A program made the translations under genes and the position numbers. A DNA stretch of 64,000 nucleotides from Pseudomonadota bacterium (lineage in GTDB: Archaea > Thermoplasmatota > SW-10-69-26 > JACQPN01 > JAJPHT01): positions 1 to 64,000 of the forward strand of contig JAJPHT010000004.1 of NCBI GenBank assembly GCA_021325135.1, read 5' to 3'. How positions within the stretch are numbered: position 1 is the stretch's first letter; the number at the start of each line of letters is the position of its first letter. The notes beneath the pieces were generated by a model that was not told the origin of the DNA, ran no database searches, and saw only the letters and a list, made by a program, of their open reading frames with translations. Shown piece by piece: positions 58,977-64,000 of this stretch.

Positions 58977-59555
58977 CCGCCCGACCACGAAGAAGAGGGT
59001 CGCCACGACGCCCCCGCCCAGCGCGATGGCCAGGAGGCCTGGAGCGCCGTGGCGCGCGGGGGGCTCCGCCGAGGCCGTCGCGTCGGGCGCGGGCGGGGCG
59101 GGCTCCGGGGCGGGTGCGTCGCCCGCGACGTAGCGCACGCCCAGCGACGCCTCCGCGCTGGGGTCGCCCGACGTCACGCACGAGGAGGGCAGGTCGTAGC
59201 CCGCCGCGACCATGACCTGCCCCTGCGTGCCCGCGGCGGGCGCCAGCACGAGGAGCGCGTCCGCGTCCGCCTCGAAGGGGCGCCCCACGTAGCCGCCCGC
59301 GGGGACGCGGACGACGACCTCCGCGGGGACCTGCGCCTGGGCGTCGGAGGGGCCGTAGGCCGCGAGCCGCACGCGCAGCTCCTCGTCCTGGCTGCACACG
59401 GCGTCCGCGAGGACGACGTGCACGCGCAGCGGGACGCGCGTCTCGCCCTGCGCGTGGACGAGCGCGTCGGGCCCCTCCAGCGAGAGCCCCGCTCCCGAGG
59501 CCGCGGCCACGGGGAGGAGCGAGAGCGCGAGGAGGGCGGCGAGGACGCGGATCAA
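58941..59555 (-). CDS. Exported protein related to 57182-57934
   Basis: 204 aa from TTG 59555. Signal peptide MIRVLAALLALSLLPVAAAS, beta domain (LSLEGPDALVHAQGETRVPL, then GQVMVAAGYDLPSSC), a Pro/Ala linker, a transmembrane helix (LLAIALGGGVVATLFFVVG) and a basic tail. The domain matches the gene at 57182 in order (LSLxGPxAxV, VP, C near CSQ, C in the second half, SLGVRYV). The stalk is Ala/Pro rather than Thr-rich. Confidence 0.72.
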   Translation of the reverse strand: MIRVLAALLALSLLPVAAASGAGLSLEGPDALVHAQGETRVPLRVHVVLADAVCSQDEELRVRLAAYGPSDAQAQVPAEVVVRVPAGGYVGRPFEADADALLVLAPAAGTQGQVMVAAGYDLPSSCVTSGDPSAEASLGVRYVAGDAPAPEPAPPAPDATASAEPPARHGAPGLLAIALGGGVVATLFFVVGRLGERRGRDGLP

Positions 59556-59618
59556 TCGTCTAGGCGTCGGCGCGCGGGGACGATGCCGCTTGTGGAGCGG
59601 TGGGCGAAGGCCCGCATC

Positions 59619-61271
59619 TCACGCGTCCGCGGGCGGGCGGTACTCGCCCCACTCGGCGCGCAGCGCGTGGCAGATCTCGCCCACCGTCGCGTGGGCCTTC
59701 ACGGCGTCGACGATCACGGGCACGAGGTTCTCCTCGCCCCGCGCGGCCTCGCGCACGCGCGCGAGGGCCTTCTGCACGGCGGCCGCGTCGCGGCGCGCCT
59801 TGAACGCCTTGAGGCGCTGGACCTGCTCGCGCTCCACGGCGGCGTTGACCTTGAGGATCTCCACGTCCGTCTCGTCGTTGCCCTGCGTGAAGTCGTTCAC
59901 GCCCACGACGACGCTCTCGCGCGACTCCAGCGCCTTCTGCGCGCGGTACGCGCTCTCGTGGATCTCCCGCTGGACCCAGCCGCGCTCGATGGCGCGCAGC
60001 ATGCCGCCCATGCGCTCGATCTCCTCGATGAGCCGCCACGCCTCCTGCTCCAGCTTGTCGGTGAGCCACTCGACGTAGTAGGAGCCCGCGAAGGGGTCCA
60101 CGGTGTTGGCGACGCCGCTCTCCTCGGCGAGGATCTGCTGCGTGCGCAGGGCAATCCGCGCGGCCTTCTCGGTGGGCAGGCCCAGCGCCTCGTCCATGCT
60201 GTTGGTGTGGAGGCTCTGCGTGCCGCCCAGCACGGCGGCCATGGCCTGCACCGCGACGCGCACGACGTTGTTCTCGGGCTGCTGCGCCGTGAGCGTGCTG
60301 CCGCCGGTCTGCGTGTGGAAGCGCAGCATCCAGCTTCGCGGGTCCTTGGCGTGGAAGCGGTCGCGCATGATCTTCGTCCACATGCGGCGCGCCGCGCGGA
60401 ACTTCGCGACCTCCTCCAGGAGGTCGTTGTGCGCGTTGAAGAAGAAGGAGAGCTGCCCGGCGAACTCGTCCACGTCCAGGCCGCGCCGCCGCGCCGCCTC
60501 CACGTAGGTGATGCCGTCCATGAGCGTGAAGGCCAATTCCTGCGCCGCGGTGGCGCCGGCCTCGCGGATGTGGTAGCCCGAGATGGAGATGGTGTTCCAG
60601 CGCGGCACCTCCTTCGCGCAGAACTCGAAGACGTCGGTGATGAGGCGCATCGACTGCTCGGGCGGGAAGATGTAGGTGCCCCGCGCGACGTACTCCTTCA
60701 GGATGTCGTTCTGCACGGTGCCGCCCAGCTTCGCGCGGGGGATGCCGTTCTTCTCCGCCACCGCGACGTAGAGCGCCAGGAGCACCGCCGCGGGCGCGTT
60801 GATGGTCATGGAGGTCGTGACCTTGTCCAGCGGGATGCCGCCGAAGAGCGTCTCCATGTCCTCCAGGCTGCTCACCGCGACGCCCACCTTGCCCACCTCG
60901 CCCTCCGCGATGGGGTCGTCGGAGTCGTAGCCGATCTGCGTGGGCAGGTCGAACGCCACCGAGAGGCCCGTCGTGCCGTGGGCGAGGAGGTAGCGGTAGC
61001 GCTTGTTGGACTCCGCCGCGCTGCCGAACCCCGCGTACTGGCGCATCGTCCAGAGGCGGCCGCGGTACATGGTGGGCTGCACGCCGCGCGTGAACGGGGG
61101 CTCGCCGGGGAAGCCCACGTCGCGCAGTTGGTCCTCGCCCTTCACGTCCTCGGGCGTGGCCAGGGGCGGGACGGGGATGCCGCCGCCCGTGCGGAACTCG
61201 GGCTGACGCTCGGGGACCTTGCGCTTGGCGGGCCCGTAGGTCTTCTCCTCCCAGCGCTTCTTGCCGCTCAT
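59619..61271 (-). CDS. Methylmalonyl-CoA mutase large (catalytic) subunit
   Basis: 550 aa. Interconverts methylmalonyl-CoA and succinyl-CoA. Family signatures: [53 protein letters not shown], and [20 protein letters not shown]. The cobalamin-binding domain is not part of this chain, as in the split archaeal form, and the small subunit gene is not adjacent. ATG 61271; TTCATG about 27 bp upstream is a weak promoter box. Links to propionate, odd-chain or branched amino-acid use. Confidence 0.95.
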   Translation of the reverse strand: MSGKKRWEEKTYGPAKRKVPERQPEFRTGGGIPVPPLATPEDVKGEDQLRDVGFPGEPPFTRGVQPTMYRGRLWTMRQYAGFGSAAESNKRYRYLLAHGTTGLSVAFDLPTQIGYDSDDPIAEGEVGKVGVAVSSLEDMETLFGGIPLDKVTTSMTINAPAAVLLALYVAVAEKNGIPRAKLGGTVQNDILKEYVARGTYIFPPEQSMRLITDVFEFCAKEVPRWNTISISGYHIREAGATAAQELAFTLMDGITYVEAARRRGLDVDEFAGQLSFFFNAHNDLLEEVAKFRAARRMWTKIMRDRFHAKDPRSWMLRFHTQTGGSTLTAQQPENNVVRVAVQAMAAVLGGTQSLHTNSMDEALGLPTEKAARIALRTQQILAEESGVANTVDPFAGSYYVEWLTDKLEQEAWRLIEEIERMGGMLRAIERGWVQREIHESAYRAQKALESRESVVVGVNDFTQGNDETDVEILKVNAAVEREQVQRLKAFKARRDAAAVQKALARVREAARGEENLVPVIVDAVKAHATVGEICHALRAEWGEYRPPADA

Positions 61272-61314
61272 GAGGGCCGGACTCTGCGGCCCCCACATGA
61301 AGCTGCCCTCTCCC

Positions 61315-63141
61315 TTAGGTCTCCGCCGCGTGCGCGTCCTCGCGCGCCTTCGCGTCGGTCCAGGCGGAGAGGCGCGAGCGGAACGCGTACCAGGGCGCCG
61401 CGCCGAACGCGCCGCCGTAGAAGGCGATCCACGCGGCCAGGAGCGCGCGCGCCGCGGCGAGCTTGCCCGTCTGCGCGAACTCCAGCCACTCGTCCCAGGC
61501 GAGGCCGCACGCGACGGCGAGGAGCGCCCCGCTCGCCAGCGTCTCGAAGACGGGCCACGAGCCCGCGCGGGCGCCGCGGCGCTTCTCGGTGCGCGTGAAC
61601 GCCATGGGGATGCGCAGGACGCCCTTGGTGGCGCCCCACGCGTTGCTCAGCTTCACCGACATCCAGAGGCCCAGGACGCCCAGCGTGGCGCGGGCCGTGC
61701 GGTCCACCGAGCGGCGCAGCGCGACGTGGAGGCGCACGACGCCGTCGAAGAGCAGGAAGAACGGCACGAGCGCGAGGAGCAGCACCTCGTCGGCGTGCTG
61801 CGTCATGAGGTGCATGCCCAGGAGGTCCGCGACGCCCAGGATGAGGAGCATCGCGGCCATGAGGAGCATGACCGCGCCGTCGAACCAGTGCAGGCTCCCC
61901 ACGAGGAAGTCCGCCTTCTGGCGGAACGTCATCTTGGAGCGCGTCATGCGCTTCGCGTGCCCGCGGAGGATCTGCCCGCCACCGTAGGCCCAGCGGTGGT
62001 GCTGCTTGCGGAACGACTCGTAGCTCGCGGGGATGAGGCCGCGGCCGTAGGTGCGGTTGACGTAGAGGGAATGATAGCTGATGCCGATGACGCGGATGGA
62101 GAGCTCCGAGTCCTCGCAGAGGTACGCCTCGCCCCAGGCGCCGGCCTCCTCCAGCGCGGCGCGGCGCAGGATGCCCATGGTGCCGCAGAAGATGATGGCG
62201 CCCTCCTCGTTGCGGCTGGGCATGACGGCGCGGTAGAAGAACGCGTCCGCGACGTGATATCTCCGGGTGATGAACGACTCGTCCGCGTTGCGGTAGTCCT
62301 GGGGCGTCTGGAGGAAGCCCAGCTTGGGGTCGACGAAGTAGCCCACCGTCTCGCGCAGGTACGCCGGGTCCACCTGGTAGTCCGCGTCCACGACGGCGAT
62401 GAGCTCCACCTCGGGGGGCGTCGCCTTGAGCGCGTCGTTGAGCGCGCCGGCCTTGAAGCCGCGGCGGTCCGTGCGGTGGAGGTGCTGGACGCCGTGCTGC
62501 GCGCAGAAGCCCGCAAGGCGCGCGACGGCGGCCTCGTCCGTGGAGTCGTCCAGGAGCATGATCGTCAGCCGCTCGCGCGGGTAGTCCACCGCGAGGATGC
62601 TGCGCAGCGTGTCCTCCACGAGCTCGGGGGGCTCGTTGAACGCCGCGACGTGGAACGCGACGCGGGGCACGTAGTAGGAGGAGAAAGGCTGGTCGTCGCT
62701 GCGCCGCGACCAGCGCTTGCGCGACGCGATGTCCAGCGCGTAGAAGGCGTGCACCGCGGCGAGGGCGAGGCTCGCCGTCTCCGCGACGAAGAGGAGGACC
62801 GAGAAGGGGAGCCCCTGGGCCGGCACGCGGGGGAGCGCCACCGTCGCCTCGTGGAGGACGTAGCCCGCGACGACGGAGACGACGGCCACGTAGGAGGCGA
62901 CGCCGTAGGAGCGCCACGAGCAGCGCGCGAGGAGGAGGCCCGCGCACGCGCCCAGCGTGATGCATGCGAACTCCGCGAAGCTCAGGGACGCCAGCGCGCG
63001 CGAGGCCAGCAGGGCGACGGCGTGGCGGTTGAGCGCCGTCGCGGGCCAGCTGGCCATGATGTAGCCCAGCACGAACACGCAGAGGCCCATGAGGGCGCCT
63101 GCGATGGAGCCGAACAGGATTTGGAAGGCGCGGCGGAGCAT
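61315..63141 (-). CDS. Membrane glycosyltransferase, family 2 type
   Basis: 608 aa. Three to four N-terminal helices, a GT-A domain at about 150-390 and four or more C-terminal helices. Catalytic motifs: [35 protein letters not shown] and the processive-type QHHRWAYGG. Similar to cellulose-synthase-like enzymes that make or extrude beta-glycans or glycolipids. Start ATG 63141 overlaps the upstream stop as TGATG. Confidence 0.9.
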   Translation of the reverse strand: MLRRAFQILFGSIAGALMGLCVFVLGYIMASWPATALNRHAVALLASRALASLSFAEFACITLGACAGLLLARCSWRSYGVASYVAVVSVVAGYVLHEATVALPRVPAQGLPFSVLLFVAETASLALAAVHAFYALDIASRKRWSRRSDDQPFSSYYVPRVAFHVAAFNEPPELVEDTLRSILAVDYPRERLTIMLLDDSTDEAAVARLAGFCAQHGVQHLHRTDRRGFKAGALNDALKATPPEVELIAVVDADYQVDPAYLRETVGYFVDPKLGFLQTPQDYRNADESFITRRYHVADAFFYRAVMPSRNEEGAIIFCGTMGILRRAALEEAGAWGEAYLCEDSELSIRVIGISYHSLYVNRTYGRGLIPASYESFRKQHHRWAYGGGQILRGHAKRMTRSKMTFRQKADFLVGSLHWFDGAVMLLMAAMLLILGVADLLGMHLMTQHADEVLLLALVPFFLLFDGVVRLHVALRRSVDRTARATLGVLGLWMSVKLSNAWGATKGVLRIPMAFTRTEKRRGARAGSWPVFETLASGALLAVACGLAWDEWLEFAQTGKLAAARALLAAWIAFYGGAFGAAPWYAFRSRLSAWTDAKAREDAHAAET

Positions 63142-63803
63142 CAGAACCAGACCTCGAACTCGCATGCTGGCGCGCCGGACGTGCGGCAGTGGACCTCGTG
63201 CGCGATGGCGGTGCGCCCCAGCGCGCGCGTGAACGCGGTCTCGATGAAGCCGCACTCGAACGCGCACCCTTCGACGCCTTGCGTCGAGGGGCCCTCGCGC
63301 CCGCAGCCGCGGCAGGAGTAGAGGTTGACCTTGAGGAAGCCGGGGAGCGCGCGCACGATGCGCGGATCGCCCATCTCGGTCTCCACCATGCGGTCGAGGA
63401 CGTGGTCGAGCGTCTCGGCCCCCGCCCGCGCGCCCGCGGCGCGCCCGCGCTCGAACTCCAGGTCGCGCGGCCCGCGGTACGCGTCGCGGGGCGCCGCGTC
63501 CTCCATGCGGACGCGCGTGTGGACGCTGCGCGCCTTGGGCGGGTCGGGGGCGGGCGCCTCCAGGGCCGAGCCGAAGAGGGCGACGAGCCCCACGGCGGTC
63601 ATGACCAGCACTCCGCCAAGCACCAGCAGGAGGCCGGGGCTCACGCCGCCGGGCAGGAGCTGGCGCTGGAGCAGCCACGCGAGCGCGCGCAGCGAGAGCC
63701 TGACGACGCCCGCCAGCGCGACGCGCCCCGAGGCGGTCGCGAGCAAGGGGAGGCCCAGGGCGAGGACGATGAGCAGGAGCGCGAGGCGGAGTTGCCGTCC
63801 CAT
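63141..63803 (-). CDS. Membrane protein with V4R-like C-terminal domain
   Basis: 220 aa. Two hydrophobic helices (LALLLIVLALGLPLLATA and SPGLLLVLGGVLVMTAVGLV), a charged linker (ARSVHTRVRMEDAAPRDAYR), then a domain ending in the V4R cysteine pattern: YSCRGCGREGP, EGCAFECGFIETAFTRALG, EVHCRTSGAPACEFEVWF. CATAACG at 63836-63842 favours ATG 63803 over ATG 63827. Coupled to the glycosyltransferase (TGATG), which it might sense for or regulate. Related by domain to 37947-38678. Confidence 0.75.
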   Translation of the reverse strand: MGRQLRLALLLIVLALGLPLLATASGRVALAGVVRLSLRALAWLLQRQLLPGGVSPGLLLVLGGVLVMTAVGLVALFGSALEAPAPDPPKARSVHTRVRMEDAAPRDAYRGPRDLEFERGRAAGARAGAETLDHVLDRMVETEMGDPRIVRALPGFLKVNLYSCRGCGREGPSTQGVEGCAFECGFIETAFTRALGRTAIAHEVHCRTSGAPACEFEVWF

Positions 63804-63908
63804 CCGGCGCCGCGGCCTCCCTGTCATTCGACCTACGTTATGGATCGGACGTCGAAGGAACGGCGGGAGCCCGAAAGCGATTTGAGGGATCAGCCGTCAT
63901 CGGCAGGC

Positions 63909-64000
63909 ATGCGACCCACGCCCCTCCTTGCTCTTCTGGTGGCGGCCATGGCGCTCGCCGGCTGCGCCTCGTCGCCGGCCGCTCCCGCGCCGGGCCAGGA
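63909..64000 (+). CDS. Lipoprotein, 3' truncated by window edge
   Basis: Only 30 codons visible: MRPTPLLALLVAAMALAGCA, a clear signal peptide and lipobox, then Ser/Pro/Ala. GATTTGAGG is centred 27 bp before the ATG, matching the leaderless promoter pattern. The rest of the protein lies outside the window. Confidence 0.75.
   Translation, partial: MRPTPLLALLVAAMALAGCASSPAAPAPGQ

Overview
The window is very GC-rich DNA from an archaeon, most likely an uncultured high-GC lineage of Thermoplasmatota; that placement is inferred from gene content, not from a tree. The archaeal evidence is an S5-L30-L15 ribosomal end with the long archaeal L30, an archaeal TrpRS and PheRS alpha, and the HMG-CoA synthase / thiolase / DUF35 cluster of the archaeal mevalonate route. 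It also has QueC for archaeosine, an archaeal ATP-dependent DNA ligase, and many genes with a TATA-like box 26-29 bp before a start codon with no ribosome binding site (leaderless transcripts). Genes are packed on both strands, often with ATGA, GTGA or TGATG overlaps.

Layout. 1-1416: end of a ribosomal protein operon, not followed by secY. 1517-9112: two lipoproteins, trpS, a cysteine dioxygenase-like cupin overlapping a sulfite oxidase-family enzyme (cysteine sulfur to sulfate), pheS, a structured palindromic element, and two small exported proteins. 9282-15357: the first of three paralogous exported proteins, a CcdA-like membrane protein, small conserved proteins, a dodecin, a lone receiver domain, an MscS channel and an LVIVD-repeat lipoprotein. 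15427-18865: two large exported proteins in tandem. 19033-21996: DUF35 protein, thiolase, a small unknown and HMG-CoA synthase, for isoprenoid lipid synthesis.

22075-36831: an exported protein, a COG1709-type regulator divergent from an MFS-ABC ATPase pair with a very large hairpin between them, an Ig-like exported protein inserted before the ABC-2 permease, an exported CocE/S15 hydrolase, queC, and a MacB/LolCDE-like exporter. 36964-44109: RNase HIII, a V4R-like membrane protein, then histidine degradation (hutU, hutG, hutI) interrupted by a VapBC toxin-antitoxin pair with its own AT-rich promoter and operator. 44113-46985: a 125-bp inverted repeat, then an exonuclease-DNA ligase pair. 47075-52491: a winged-helix regulator with an acyltransferase, and a tandem duplication that produced two more copies of the exported family. 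After these come a protein with a histone-H1-like tail, an AlkZ-type glycosylase and a cysteine-rich exported protein. 52949-64000: a 7-TM protein, an Mrp ATPase, an AI-2E-family membrane protein, an acyl-CoA dehydrogenase, ketopantoate reductase between two related exported proteins, the methylmalonyl-CoA mutase large subunit, a membrane glycosyltransferase, a second V4R-like membrane protein and a lipoprotein cut by the window end.

Themes. The cell surface is rich in lipoproteins and Asn/Thr-rich exported beta proteins. Metabolism suggests a heterotroph using amino acids (histidine, cysteine) and acyl-CoAs. The best candidate for something undescribed is the three-member exported family (9282, 48400, 49603), whose members share six cysteines, an Asp/Asn-rich loop and a matching upstream element at nearly fixed distance from the ATG. 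No tRNA, rRNA, CRISPR array or recognisable transposase was seen.
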